Below are positions 39,527 to 49,151 of a stretch of 64,000 bases of DNA, one piece after another. Under the pieces are notes generated by a model, which worked only from the letters and a program-made list of their open reading frames with translations, was not told the DNA's origin and ran no database searches. Both the position numbers and the translations under genes were made by a program. How positions within the stretch are numbered: the stretch's first letter is position 1; each line of letters begins with the position of its first letter. Source of the stretch: Microbacterium sp. (GTDB lineage Bacteria; Actinomycetota; Actinomycetes; Actinomycetales; Microbacteriaceae). The stretch lies in assembly GCA_031177765.1 (NCBI GenBank), contig JAPSKH010000005.1, positions 38,576 through 102,575 on the forward strand, in the 5' to 3' direction.

Positions 39527-40087
39527 GTGAGCCTCATCGACACCTTCCAGGATCTGGTCGCCCAGGTCCCCGACTTCGTGCAGCCGCTGATCGTCGCCGC
39601 GGCAGGGGCGGTGCCCTTCATCGAGGGGGAGGGCGCGGCGACCATCGGCATCGTCGGGGGCATCCACCCCGTCCTCGCCGTCGCAGCCGGTGCCCTGGGG
39701 AACTTCGTGTGCGTCGCCGTCCTCGTGCTCCTGAGCTCTGGCGCCCGCACCGCCGTGGTCACGCGGCATCGCGAGCGTGTACGGGTGCGCGCGGCCGCGG
39801 AGGACCAGCAGGGCGACGACGCGCAGTCCGGTATCCTCTCTGCGCCCGAGCCGCGCAACGGCGCGTCGGCGCGTCGTGCGAAGTTCCAGCGTGCGTTCGA
39901 GCGCTATGGCGTCCCGGGTGTGAGCCTGCTGGGGCCACTGCTCCTGCCGACGCAGTTCACGGCGACGATGCTCGCCGCCGCCGGAGTCGGACGCGTACGC
40001 ATCCTCGTGTGGCAGGCGATCGCCATCGTCGGCTGGACCTGTGTCGTGGCGGTGCTGGTGAGCGGCGTCGTGTTCGCAGTGCGGTGA
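39527..40087 (+). CDS. Small multidrug export-like (DedA-like) membrane protein
   Basis: GAVPFIEGEGAATIGIVGGIHPVLAVAAGALGNF; GVPGVSLLGPLLLPTQFTATMLAAAGV. Confidence 0.75.
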   Translation: MSLIDTFQDLVAQVPDFVQPLIVAAAGAVPFIEGEGAATIGIVGGIHPVLAVAAGALGNFVCVAVLVLLSSGARTAVVTRHRERVRVRAAAEDQQGDDAQSGILSAPEPRNGASARRAKFQRAFERYGVPGVSLLGPLLLPTQFTATMLAAAGVGRVRILVWQAIAIVGWTCVVAVLVSGVVFAVR

Positions 40088-40138
40088 GCGCCACGCCCGG
40101 CGCCAGCCATCCGATGCGGCCACGGTAGGTTAGTCGGC

Positions 40139-41440
40139 ATGTCTGTCCCCGACGCCGACCTCCCCGAGGTCGCCCGGATCGCACGAGATCTCATCCGGTT
40201 CGACACCACGAACCACGGCGGCGGACGCGCCGTCGGCGAGCGGGAGGCCGCCGAGTACGTCGGCGCCTACCTGGAGGGTCTCGGGCTGACCCCGGCCTAC
40301 TACGAGCCGATCGCGCGGCGCACCAACGTCTCGGCGCGCGTGCCGGGCCGCAACCCCGACAAGCCGGCGCTGGTCCTGCACGGGCATCTCGACGTCGTGC
40401 CCGCGATCGCGGAGGACTGGAGCGTCGACCCGTTCGGCGGCGTCGTGCGCGACGGGATGCTGTGGGGCCGGGGGGCGGTGGACATGAAGGACATGGACGC
40501 CATGATCCTGACCTCTGTCGCCGACATCCTCCGTTCGGGCGGCCAGCCCGAGCGCGATCTGGTGCTGACGTTCTTCGCCGACGAGGAGAACGGCGGGGTC
40601 GAAGGCTCGGCGCTGGTCGTGAGGGACCATCCCGAGTGGTTCGAGGGAGCGGCCGAGGCGATCAGCGAGGTCGGCGGCTACTCGATCACGCTCGCTGATC
40701 GACGCGCGTATCTGCTGCAGGTGGGGGAGAAGGCGCTCGTCTGGATCAAGCTCGTCGCGCGCGGTCGCGCCGCGCACGGGTCGAGCCTGCACGCCGACAA
40801 CGCCGTGACGAACCTCGCCGCCGCGGTGGCGGCGCTGGGCCGCACCGCATGGCCGGTCACCCTGACCGAGACCACCCGTCAGATGGCCGAGCGCCTCGCC
40901 GAGCTCACGGGAGCCACCACCGACGACCCGGATGCCGTCGCTGCGGCCGCCGGCGCCGCATCCGGGTTCCTCCGGTCGACGCTGCGGACCACGACCAACC
41001 CCACCGGGCTCGTCGCCGGATACAAGCACAACGTCATCCCCGACCGCGCCGAAGCGCTCGTGGACGTGCGCGTCCTTCCTGGCACCGAGGACGAGGCGCT
41101 GGCCGACATCCGGCGGATCGTCGGTCCGGGCGTAGATGTCGAGGTCGTGCACCAGGACATCGGGTTGGAGGTGCCGTTCTCAGGTGACCTCGTCGACGCG
41201 ATGGTGAGCGCTCTGGGCCGGCATGACCCGGGTGCGCCGGTCATCCCGTACCTCATGGGCGGCGGGACCGACAACAAGGCGCTCGCGACCCTGGGCATCG
41301 CCGGCTACGGCTTCGCGCCGCTGCGGCTTCCCGCCGATCTCGACTTCACCGGAATGTTCCACGGCGTCGACGAGCGGGTCCCCATCGACGCCCTGGTGTT
41401 CGGGCAGACGGTCCTCACAGACCTGCTCCGCACCTACTGA
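40139..41440 (+). CDS. M20 family metallopeptidase
   Basis: ALVLHGHLDVVPAIAEDWSVDPFGGVVRDGMLWGRGAVDMKDMDAM, FFADEENGG. Confidence 0.94.
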   Translation: MSVPDADLPEVARIARDLIRFDTTNHGGGRAVGEREAAEYVGAYLEGLGLTPAYYEPIARRTNVSARVPGRNPDKPALVLHGHLDVVPAIAEDWSVDPFGGVVRDGMLWGRGAVDMKDMDAMILTSVADILRSGGQPERDLVLTFFADEENGGVEGSALVVRDHPEWFEGAAEAISEVGGYSITLADRRAYLLQVGEKALVWIKLVARGRAAHGSSLHADNAVTNLAAAVAALGRTAWPVTLTETTRQMAERLAELTGATTDDPDAVAAAAGAASGFLRSTLRTTTNPTGLVAGYKHNVIPDRAEALVDVRVLPGTEDEALADIRRIVGPGVDVEVVHQDIGLEVPFSGDLVDAMVSALGRHDPGAPVIPYLMGGGTDNKALATLGIAGYGFAPLRLPADLDFTGMFHGVDERVPIDALVFGQTVLTDLLRTY

Positions 41441-41490
41441 CAGGTCCGAACCGAAGCGCGCCCTCCGGCGCGCCGGAATGAAAGGCGCCC

Positions 41491-42321
41491 ATGCAGTTCA
41501 TCGAGGCGATCATCCTCGGGCTCGTCCAGGGTCTCACCGAGTTCCTCCCGATCTCGTCGAGCGCGCACCTGCGCATCGTCGGCGAGTTCCTCCCCTCGGC
41601 GCAGGACCCGGGCGCCACCTTCACCGCGATCACCCAGATCGGCACCGAGGCGGCGGTGCTGCTGTACTTCTGGGGGACGATCGTGCGGATCATCGCCCGG
41701 TGGGCGCAGTCGCTCGCGGGCCGCGTGCCGCGCAACGACCCCGACGCGCGCATGGGATGGCTCATCATCCTCGGGACCATCCCGATCGGGGTGCTCGGGT
41801 TCCTCTTCCAGGACGTGATCCGCAACACGTTCCGCAACCTCTGGCTGGTGGCCGTCGTGCTCATCGTGTTCGGGCTGCTGCTGGGCGCCGCCGACCGATG
41901 GGGTCGGCGTACCCGCGAGCTGCCCGACCTGACATACCCGCATGGACTCGCACTGGGATTCGCCCAGGCCCTCGCGCTCATTCCGGGCGTGTCCCGCTCG
42001 GGCGCGACGACCACTCTCGGACTCGCGCTGGGCTACACCCGCCCCGCGGCAGCCGAGTACGCCTTCCTGCTGGCCGTGCCGGCGGTGTTCGGCAGCGGCT
42101 TCTACGAGCTGCTGCAGAGCTTCGAAGAGCCCGGCGGCCCGTACGGGCTCGCCGAGACGGCCGTCGCGACGATCGTCGCCTTCGGCGTCGGCCTCGCGGT
42201 GATCGCGTTCCTGATGCGCTACCTCAAGCGCGGCAGCTTCCTGCCGTTCGTCATCTATCGCGTGCTGCTGGGAGCGGTGCTCATGGTGCTGCTGGCGGTC
42301 GGCGTGCTGCAGCCGTACTGA
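41491..42321 (+). CDS. uppP: Undecaprenyl-diphosphatase
   Basis: [64 protein letters not shown]. Confidence 0.97.
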   Translation: MQFIEAIILGLVQGLTEFLPISSSAHLRIVGEFLPSAQDPGATFTAITQIGTEAAVLLYFWGTIVRIIARWAQSLAGRVPRNDPDARMGWLIILGTIPIGVLGFLFQDVIRNTFRNLWLVAVVLIVFGLLLGAADRWGRRTRELPDLTYPHGLALGFAQALALIPGVSRSGATTTLGLALGYTRPAAAEYAFLLAVPAVFGSGFYELLQSFEEPGGPYGLAETAVATIVAFGVGLAVIAFLMRYLKRGSFLPFVIYRVLLGAVLMVLLAVGVLQPY

Positions 42322-42346
42322 CGTCGGGGCCGCGACGCGGCCGGAG

Positions 42347-43210
42347 TCACCGGCGGGGGTCGTCGCGTCCGGGCTTGTTCGGTCCCTCTCCGCCGCGCCG
42401 CAGGTACCGCTCGAACTCCTGCGCGATGGCGTCGCCGGACGCCTCCGGGGAATCCCAGGTGTCGCGGGTGCGCTCCAGCTGGCGGATGTACTCTGTCATC
42501 TCCTCGTCGTCCGCCGCGGCGGCGTCGATGGATGCCTCCCAGGCGGCCGCCTCGGTGGCGAGATCGCCGCGGGGCACGGGCGCGCTCGTGAGGTCCTCGA
42601 GCCGGTCGAGCAGCGCGAGCGTCGCCTTGGGCGAGGGGGTGTGCCCCGCGACGTAGTGGGGCACGCTCGCCCAGAGGCTCGCCGCAGGGATGCCCGCGGC
42701 ATCCGCGGCGCTGCTCAGCACGCTGAGGATGCCCACCGGCCCCTCGTAGGTGCTCCGCTCGAGGCCCAGCGAGCCGCGAAGGGCTTCGTTCTCGCTGCCG
42801 GCGAAGACGGAGATCGGACGGGTGTGGGGGACGTCGGACATCATCGAGCCGATCGCGACGAAGCCGGTGATGTCCTCCCTCAGCGCCACGTCGATGAACT
42901 CGGACGCGAACGCCTGCCAGGCGCGGGCCGGCTCGACGCCGGTCAGCAGCCACAGCTGGGTGCCGCGCGTGGCACGCGAGGGTCGCAGGAGCGTCGCCTC
43001 GGGCCACCGCAGCACGCGTCGGCCGTCGGCGTCCACGGCGACGTGCGGGCGGGTGTACTGGTAGTCGAAGTACAGCTCGGGGTCGACCGAGAACACCGGC
43101 TCGTAGGAGCCGGCGTCGCGCAGGTGGGCGATCGCCGACGAGGCGGCCTCGCCCGCGTCGTTCCAGCCGTCGAAAGCGGCGACGAGCACACGACGACCCA
43201 GTCCGTCCAC
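42347..43210 (-). CDS. PAC2 family protein (proteasome assembly chaperone-like)
   Basis: RRVLVAAFDGWNDAGEAASSAIAHL, GIPAASLWASVPHYVAGHTPSPKATLALLDRLEDL. Confidence 0.9.
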   Translation of the reverse strand: MDGLGRRVLVAAFDGWNDAGEAASSAIAHLRDAGSYEPVFSVDPELYFDYQYTRPHVAVDADGRRVLRWPEATLLRPSRATRGTQLWLLTGVEPARAWQAFASEFIDVALREDITGFVAIGSMMSDVPHTRPISVFAGSENEALRGSLGLERSTYEGPVGILSVLSSAADAAGIPAASLWASVPHYVAGHTPSPKATLALLDRLEDLTSAPVPRGDLATEAAAWEASIDAAAADDEEMTEYIRQLERTRDTWDSPEASGDAIAQEFERYLRRGGEGPNKPGRDDPRR

Positions 43211-43340
43211 GAGACCTCCTCCGCGCCTGCCGGCTTGTTCCAGGATAGGCCCGCGCCATCGCACCGGGCCCATCCGCGACCGTCGGGCACGTGTGACCGC
43301 TCGCCCCGAGAGCCGGAAGTCCGCTCGGTAGGATTGCACG

Positions 43341-44033
43341 GTGAACGCACCACGCCTTGCCGCCGTCCTGTGGGATATGGACGGCACCCTCGTCGACACC
43401 GAACCGTACTGGATGGCTGCGGAGACACCGCTGGTCGAGAGGTTCGGCGGCACGTGGTCGCACGAGCAGGCGCTGAGCCTGGTGGGACTGGCGCTGGAGG
43501 ACTCGGCGCGGATCTTCCAGGCCGCCGGGGTGCGCATGAGCGTCGACGACATCATCGATCATCTGACCGACGAGGTCATGCACCGGCTGTCGACGACGGG
43601 TGTGCCGTTCCGCCCCGGAGCACGCGAGCTGCTCGCGGGCCTGCGCGCCGCGGGCATCAAGACCGGCCTCGTCACGATGTCCATGCGTCGGATGGCCCAG
43701 TCAGTGGTCGATCTGATCGACTTCGACGCCTTCGACGTCATCGTCGCCGGCGACGACGCCACGCGTCCGAAGCCCTTCCCCGACCCGTACCTGCAGGCCT
43801 GTGAGGCGCTGGGGGTCACGCCGGAGGAGACGGTGGCGATCGAGGACTCGCCGAACGGGCTGCGCTCCGCTGTCGCCTCGGGCGCATCGTCGATCGGGGT
43901 CCCGCTGATGGTGTCGCTGGCCGGCGCCGGTGCGCACGCCGTATGGCCGACGCTCGAGGGTCGCACCGTGGAGGATGTCATCGCCTTCCACGCCGCGCAT
44001 CGCGCCGGCCTCCACCGTGAGGTCGTGCGATGA
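43341..44033 (+). CDS. HAD superfamily hydrolase (beta-phosphoglucomutase-like)
   Basis: AVLWDMDGTLVDTEPYWMAAETPL, KPFPDPYLQACEALGV, AIEDSPNGLRSAVASGA. Confidence 0.92.
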   Translation: MNAPRLAAVLWDMDGTLVDTEPYWMAAETPLVERFGGTWSHEQALSLVGLALEDSARIFQAAGVRMSVDDIIDHLTDEVMHRLSTTGVPFRPGARELLAGLRAAGIKTGLVTMSMRRMAQSVVDLIDFDAFDVIVAGDDATRPKPFPDPYLQACEALGVTPEETVAIEDSPNGLRSAVASGASSIGVPLMVSLAGAGAHAVWPTLEGRTVEDVIAFHAAHRAGLHREVVR

Positions 44034-45037
44034 GCGGGCGGCCCAGCGGTCCCTTCCGCCTCGGAGACCGCGTGCAGCTGACCGGACCGAAAGGTCGCCT
44101 GCACACGATCACCCTGCGCGAAGGCGGCGAGCTCCACACGCACCACGGCGTCCTGCGACACGCCGACCTCGTAGGCCAGCCCGACGGATCGGTCGTCGCC
44201 AACAGCGGCGGCCACGAATACCTCGCGCTGCGTCCGCTGCTGCGGGACTTCGTGATGTCGATGCCGCGTGGCGCGGCGATCGTCTATCCGAAGGATGCCG
44301 CGCAGATCCTCGCGGAGGCGGACGTGTTCCCGGGCGCAACGGTCGTCGAGGCGGGCGTCGGCTCCGGGGCGCTGTCGCTGTGGCTGCTGCGGGCGATCGG
44401 CGCCGAGGGGCGCCTCATCTCGTTCGAGCGGCGCGAGGACTTCGCCGCGGTGGCGCGCGCGAACGTCGAGACGTTCGTGGGGGAGGTGCCGGCGAACTGG
44501 GACGTCGTGGTCGAGGACCTGGTCGAGGCGCTGCCGTCGGCGGTGGCGCCGGGAACCGTGGATCGGGTGGTGCTGGACATGCTGGCGCCGTGGGAGTGCA
44601 TCGACGTCGTGGCGGACGCGCTGACCCCGGGCGGCGTGGTGGTGTGCTACGTCGCGACCGCGACGCAGCTCAGCCGTGTCGCCGAGTACATCCGCGGCAC
44701 GGGACTGTTCACCGAGCCCGACGCCAACGAGACGATGGTGCGGGGCTGGCACGTCGAGGGGCTCGCGGTGCGTCCGGATCACCGCATGGTGGCGCACACC
44801 GGCTTCCTGGTGTGGGCGAGGCGGTTGGCGCCCGGCGCGATCCCGCCCGAGGTCAAGCGCCGCGCGTCGAAGTCCAGCTACTCCGACGAGGACGTCGAAC
44901 TGTGGACGCCCGGTGCCGTCGGCGACCGCGAGATCACCGACAAGAACCTGCGCAAGCGCGTGCGGGAGGCCGAGCGCGCAGCCGAGGGCGCGCGGCTGGC
45001 GGCCGGGCGCACCAGCGACGACGCGCCGAACGCCTAA
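44030..45037 (+). CDS. trmI: tRNA (adenine-N1)-methyltransferase (TrmI)
   Basis: GPFRLGDRVQLTGPKGRLHTITLREGGELHTHHGVLRHADLVG, VEAGVGSGALSLWLLRAIG. Confidence 0.94.
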   Translation: MSGRPSGPFRLGDRVQLTGPKGRLHTITLREGGELHTHHGVLRHADLVGQPDGSVVANSGGHEYLALRPLLRDFVMSMPRGAAIVYPKDAAQILAEADVFPGATVVEAGVGSGALSLWLLRAIGAEGRLISFERREDFAAVARANVETFVGEVPANWDVVVEDLVEALPSAVAPGTVDRVVLDMLAPWECIDVVADALTPGGVVVCYVATATQLSRVAEYIRGTGLFTEPDANETMVRGWHVEGLAVRPDHRMVAHTGFLVWARRLAPGAIPPEVKRRASKSSYSDEDVELWTPGAVGDREITDKNLRKRVREAERAAEGARLAAGRTSDDAPNA

Positions 45038-45046
45038 ACTGATCCG

Positions 45047-46009
45047 GTGCGCAAGATCCCCGCTGCCCTCGCCGTCCTGGGCCTGACGACCGTCGGCCTG
45101 GCCGGCTGCTCGCTGCCCGGCTCCAACGACTGCTCGCGCCCCGCCGTGTCCGATCGCGAGGTGATGGACCTCATCGACGTGACGGGCAGCACGGACGCCG
45201 AGCCCGAGGTCGACGTCTTCACCCCGCTGCACGCCTCCACGCTCGCCTTCGAGGACGTCGAGCAGGGGAACGGCACCGTCATCACGACGGCCGACCAGCT
45301 CGTGGTGATCGACGTCGCGCTGTTCAGCGGCACCACGGGAGAGCCGCTCGTGTCCACGCCCTACGACGGCGACCTGTCGCGAGTGTTCCCGCTCTCGCAG
45401 TGGACCCAGGGCTTCCCCGGGTTCGAGGAGGCGCTGACCTGCGCCGCCGAGGGATCCCGCGTCGCGGTCGCGCTCGCGCCCGAGGACCTGACGCCGGAGT
45501 CGGCGGCGAGCCTGGGGCTCGAGCAGAACGACTCCGCCGTCGCGGTGATCGACGTCCGCAAGGTGTACCTCGCCGCGGCGGACGGGCAGGACCAGTTCAC
45601 CGCCGGTCACGGGCTGCCCGCGGTGGTCCGCGCCCCCGACGGCCGTCCCGGCCTCATCGTTCCGGACGGCGCGCCGCCGCAGGACATCGCCGTCCAGACG
45701 CTGAAGAAGGGGTCTGGCCCCGCGGTCACCGGCGACGAGCCGGTGCGCGTGCACTACACCGGCGTCGTCTGGGGCGAGGACGACCCGTTCGACTCCACCT
45801 GGGGCGCAGAGCCGGCGTCGTTGACGCTCGACGGCGTCGTTCCGGGCTTCGCGCAGGCGCTCGAAGGCCAGACGGTGGGCTCTCAGGTGCTGGTCGTGAT
45901 CCCGCCCGATCTCGGGTACGGCGATGAGGAGCAGGGTTCCATCCCGGCCGATTCGACGCTCGTCTTCGTCATCGACATCCTGGGTCTGGACGCCGAACCG
46001 CAGCAGTAG
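45047..46009 (+). CDS. FKBP-type peptidyl-prolyl isomerase lipoprotein
   Basis: Lipobox VGLAGCS; C-terminal PVRVHYTGVVWGEDDPFDSTWG...VVIPPDLGYGDEEQGSIPADSTLVFVIDIL. Confidence 0.92.
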   Translation: MRKIPAALAVLGLTTVGLAGCSLPGSNDCSRPAVSDREVMDLIDVTGSTDAEPEVDVFTPLHASTLAFEDVEQGNGTVITTADQLVVIDVALFSGTTGEPLVSTPYDGDLSRVFPLSQWTQGFPGFEEALTCAAEGSRVAVALAPEDLTPESAASLGLEQNDSAVAVIDVRKVYLAAADGQDQFTAGHGLPAVVRAPDGRPGLIVPDGAPPQDIAVQTLKKGSGPAVTGDEPVRVHYTGVVWGEDDPFDSTWGAEPASLTLDGVVPGFAQALEGQTVGSQVLVVIPPDLGYGDEEQGSIPADSTLVFVIDILGLDAEPQQ

Positions 46010-46054
46010 GCGGGGATCCGCGGCGGCGTGCAGACGGCGCTCTAGGATAGGCGG

Positions 46055-47050
46055 GTGCCTGCCAACCCGTCCGCGAAGATTCCGCCCGAGGAGCGGCTCG
46101 TCAATCTCGTCGTCGCGCTGATCGCGACCGATCAGGGGCTGACGAAGGACACCATCCTGACCTCGGTCGCCGGGTACCGGGAGCAGAGCGCGTCGGGCGC
46201 GTCGAAGGACGCCCTCGAGAAGATGTTCGAGCGCGACAAGGAGAGTCTGCGCGGGCTCGGTGTGCCGATCGAGACGATCGGCGACTTCGCCGATCCCGAC
46301 GATCTGCGCGAGGCGCGATACCGGGTGCCGAGCGCGGAGTACGAGCTCCCCGACGACATCGAGTTCACGCCCGCCGAGCTGGCGCTGCTGAACCTCGCAG
46401 GAGGCGTGTGGAGCGAGAGCTCCATGTCGGACGACGCACGCAGCGGCCTGCGCAAGATCCGCGCCCTCGGCGACCTCGTCGACGAGCCGATCATCGGGTT
46501 CTCGCCCCGGCTCAGCCTGCACGACCCCGCCTTCTCGCCGCTGCAGCAGGCGATCGAGCAGAGCCGCGTCGTCACGTTCCCGTACCTGAAGCCGGGTGAG
46601 GACCGGCCGCGCACCCGGCGGCTGCAGCCGCTGGCGCTCGTGGAGTACGAAGGTCGCTGGCACGTCTTCGGGATCGACCTCGACATCGGCGCCGACCGCA
46701 CCTTCCTTCTCGCCCGCATCGTCGGGCCCGTGACCGTCACCCGCCACACCTTCGACCCGGCGCTGCGCGACGGGGCGGGGGAGCGGGCACTGTCAGGACT
46801 GGAAGCGGTGGCCGCGCGCAACACCGCGCTGCTCGAGGTCAACCCCGGGACGGAGGCCGCGCTCCGCCTCGCGCGACGTGCCCGTCCGGCCGAGCAGGGG
46901 ATACACGTGTCGTACGTGGACGCGCACATCTTCGCCGACGAACTGGCCTCGTACGGCCCGGAGGTCCGGGTCGTCTCCCCGGCGGACCTGCGCGACCGCG
47001 TCATCGAGCGCCTCGCGGCCACCCGCGACCTGCACCGGAGCGAACCATGA
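46055..47050 (+). CDS. pafB: WYL-domain transcriptional regulator PafB
   Basis: PAEERLVNLVVALIATDQGLTKDTIL-type winged HTH then WYL domain; followed by pafC with ATGA overlap. Confidence 0.9.
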   Translation: MPANPSAKIPPEERLVNLVVALIATDQGLTKDTILTSVAGYREQSASGASKDALEKMFERDKESLRGLGVPIETIGDFADPDDLREARYRVPSAEYELPDDIEFTPAELALLNLAGGVWSESSMSDDARSGLRKIRALGDLVDEPIIGFSPRLSLHDPAFSPLQQAIEQSRVVTFPYLKPGEDRPRTRRLQPLALVEYEGRWHVFGIDLDIGADRTFLLARIVGPVTVTRHTFDPALRDGAGERALSGLEAVAARNTALLEVNPGTEAALRLARRARPAEQGIHVSYVDAHIFADELASYGPEVRVVSPADLRDRVIERLAATRDLHRSEP

Positions 47051-48009
47051 CCGCCCGCCGCCCCCTCGTCGCGACCGACCGCGCCGCCCTCATGCTCCAG
47101 CTCGTGCCGTACCTCATCGGCAAGGGCGAGGTGTCGATTGCGGAGGCGGCCGACGAGTTCGACGTCACACCCGAGCAGATGCGGGCCATGGTCGAGAAGC
47201 TCACCGTGATCGGGCTCCCGGGGGACCGCGGCTACTGGCAGATGGCGAACGACCTGTTCGACATCGACTGGGACCTCCTGGACGAGCAGGACCTCATCGT
47301 CATCACCAATGCCGTCGGCCTGGAGCGGGCGCCCAAGCTCACCGCGCGCGAAGCCGCCGCCCTGCTGGCGGGCCTCCAGATGGCGCGCTCGATCCCCGGC
47401 GTCGGCGACACCGAGCTGTATGCCGGACTGCTCGCCAAGCTCGCGCGGGGCGCGTCGAGCACGCCCGCCGAGGTGATCCTCGCGCCCGAGCCGGTCGACG
47501 CCGTCCGCGACCGCGTGGCAGCGGCGGTGCGCCGCGGCGTCGCCGTCTCGTTCACCTACAAGGCGCCGGATGCCGCACCCACGACCCGCACGGTCGACCC
47601 GGTGAAGGTCCACATCGCCAGCGGCCAGTGGTACCTGCAAGGCTGGTGCCACCTGCGCGAGGCGATGCGGACGTTCCACCTGGACCGGGTGAGCGAGCTC
47701 GAGCTCACCGACATCCCCATCACCCACGCCGGCGAGCCGGAGCCCGGCTGGTTCGAGCCGTCCGACGCCGATGTGGTGGCCCGCGTCCGCTTCCCCGAGG
47801 CGGTCGCCCCGCTGTTGGGCGACTACCTCGACCGCGCCGAGCTCGAGACGCACGACGGGATGACGATCGCGACGATGCGCGTCGCCGACGAGCTGAGCCT
47901 GCGCCGACTGGCCGCCCGGCGCGGCGGCACCGTCGAGGTGCTCGAACCCGCGGGCGCCCGCCGTGCGGCGTTCGAATGGGCGGAAGCCGGTCTGGCGCAA
48001 TACCGCTGA
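47047..48009 (+). CDS. pafC: WYL-domain transcriptional regulator PafC
   Basis: LMLQLVPYLIGKGEVSIAEAADEFDVTPEQMRAMVEKLTVIGLPGDRGYW; WYL region SGQWYLQGWCHLREAMRTFHLDRV. Confidence 0.9.
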   Translation: MTARRPLVATDRAALMLQLVPYLIGKGEVSIAEAADEFDVTPEQMRAMVEKLTVIGLPGDRGYWQMANDLFDIDWDLLDEQDLIVITNAVGLERAPKLTAREAAALLAGLQMARSIPGVGDTELYAGLLAKLARGASSTPAEVILAPEPVDAVRDRVAAAVRRGVAVSFTYKAPDAAPTTRTVDPVKVHIASGQWYLQGWCHLREAMRTFHLDRVSELELTDIPITHAGEPEPGWFEPSDADVVARVRFPEAVAPLLGDYLDRAELETHDGMTIATMRVADELSLRRLAARRGGTVEVLEPAGARRAAFEWAEAGLAQYR

Positions 48010-48083
48010 CACCGGCGCGGCGGGTCCGACGCCGTGGTTAGACTGGAGTGACTTTCCGCTGACGCGACACGACGGAGCATCTC

Positions 48084-48326
48084 ATGTTCGGCAATCTGAC
48101 TGGCTGGCACCTGCTGATCGTGCTCGTGGTGATCCTTCTGCTGTTCGGGGCGGCCAAGCTCCCCGCACTGGCCAAGAGCATGGGCCAGTCCGCCCGTGTG
48201 TTCAAGGGCGAGATGAAGGCCATGAAGGAGGAGGACGCAGCGAGCACCACCGCGCCCGACACCACCTCGAGCACGGCATCCACGACGCCGAACACCAGCG
48301 ACGGCACTCCCGACCGCAAGCCCTAG
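48084..48326 (+). CDS. tatA: Sec-independent protein translocase subunit TatA
   Basis: MFGNLTGWHLLIVLVVILLLFGAAKLPALAKSMGQSARVFKGEMK. Confidence 0.96.
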   Translation: MFGNLTGWHLLIVLVVILLLFGAAKLPALAKSMGQSARVFKGEMKAMKEEDAASTTAPDTTSSTASTTPNTSDGTPDRKP

Positions 48327-48329
48327 CGC

Positions 48330-49151
48330 ATGGTCGCGACAGCCGGTTCCGCGCCCGTGAACGGGCCGGAGGCGCCGAAGCGCGACAAGCGCATGTCGCT
48401 GGGGCAGCATCTTCTGGAGCTGCGCAAGCGGCTGATCATCGCCGCGATCGCGCTGATTCTCGGCATGGTGGTGGCCTTCCTCATCACCGACCCGATCATC
48501 CACTGGATCACCGGTCCGATCCGCGAGATCGCCGAACGTCGAGGCGACGACTTCGCCAAGCTCAACTTCGGCACCGTCACCTCCGCCTTCGACCTGCGGA
48601 TGAGGATCGCCTTCTCCATCGGCATCTTCCTGTCGGCTCCCGCATGGCTGTGGCAGATCTGGGCGTTCATCATGCCCGGACTGACGCGCAAGGAGGTCCG
48701 GTACACCGTCGGATTCGTCGCGGCGGCCGTGCCGCTGTTCTTCGCCGGATGCTACGTGGGCGTCCTGATCGTTCCGCACGTGATCGAGCTGATGTGGGGG
48801 TTCACGCCGGAAGGCGGTGTCAACTTCTACAACGCCGCCGAGTACTACGACTTCGTGTTCAAGCTCATGATCGTGATCGGCGTCGCGTTCGTGCTGCCGG
48901 TGTTCCTCGTGGCGCTGAACCTGGCGGGCGTCGTCTCGGGGAGAGCGATCCTCCGGGGCTGGCGGGTCGCCGTCCTGGTCGCGACGGCCTTCGCCGCCCT
49001 CGCCACCCCGGCCGCCGACGTCGTGAGCATGCTCATGCTGGCCGGCATGCTCGTCGTGCTGTTCTTCGCCGCCGCGGGCCTGTCGCTCCTGTTCGACCGC
49101 CGCAGAGCCAAGCGCGACGCCACGCTGCTGCCTCCCGGGGCCGGCTCATGA
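48330..49151 (+). CDS. tatC: Sec-independent protein translocase subunit TatC
   Basis: MSLGQHLLELRKRLIIAAIALILGM, FLSAPAWLWQIWAFIMPGLTRKE. Confidence 0.97.
   Translation: MVATAGSAPVNGPEAPKRDKRMSLGQHLLELRKRLIIAAIALILGMVVAFLITDPIIHWITGPIREIAERRGDDFAKLNFGTVTSAFDLRMRIAFSIGIFLSAPAWLWQIWAFIMPGLTRKEVRYTVGFVAAAVPLFFAGCYVGVLIVPHVIELMWGFTPEGGVNFYNAAEYYDFVFKLMIVIGVAFVLPVFLVALNLAGVVSGRAILRGWRVAVLVATAFAALATPAADVVSMLMLAGMLVVLFFAAAGLSLLFDRRRAKRDATLLPPGAGS

Noticed and set aside
41441-41490. GC-rich short inverted repeats (GCGCGCC/GGCGCGC) upstream of uppP
   Set aside because: Expected by chance in such GC-rich sequence; no strong stem or promoter context.
43559-46747. 1062-aa antisense ORF (and other long antisense ORFs such as 24145..26355, 11629..13806, 20909..22792, 4307..6385, 46132..48012)
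   Set aside because: Arg/Gly/His-rich, low-complexity translations with no family resemblance, lying opposite well-supported genes; typical high-GC frame artefacts.
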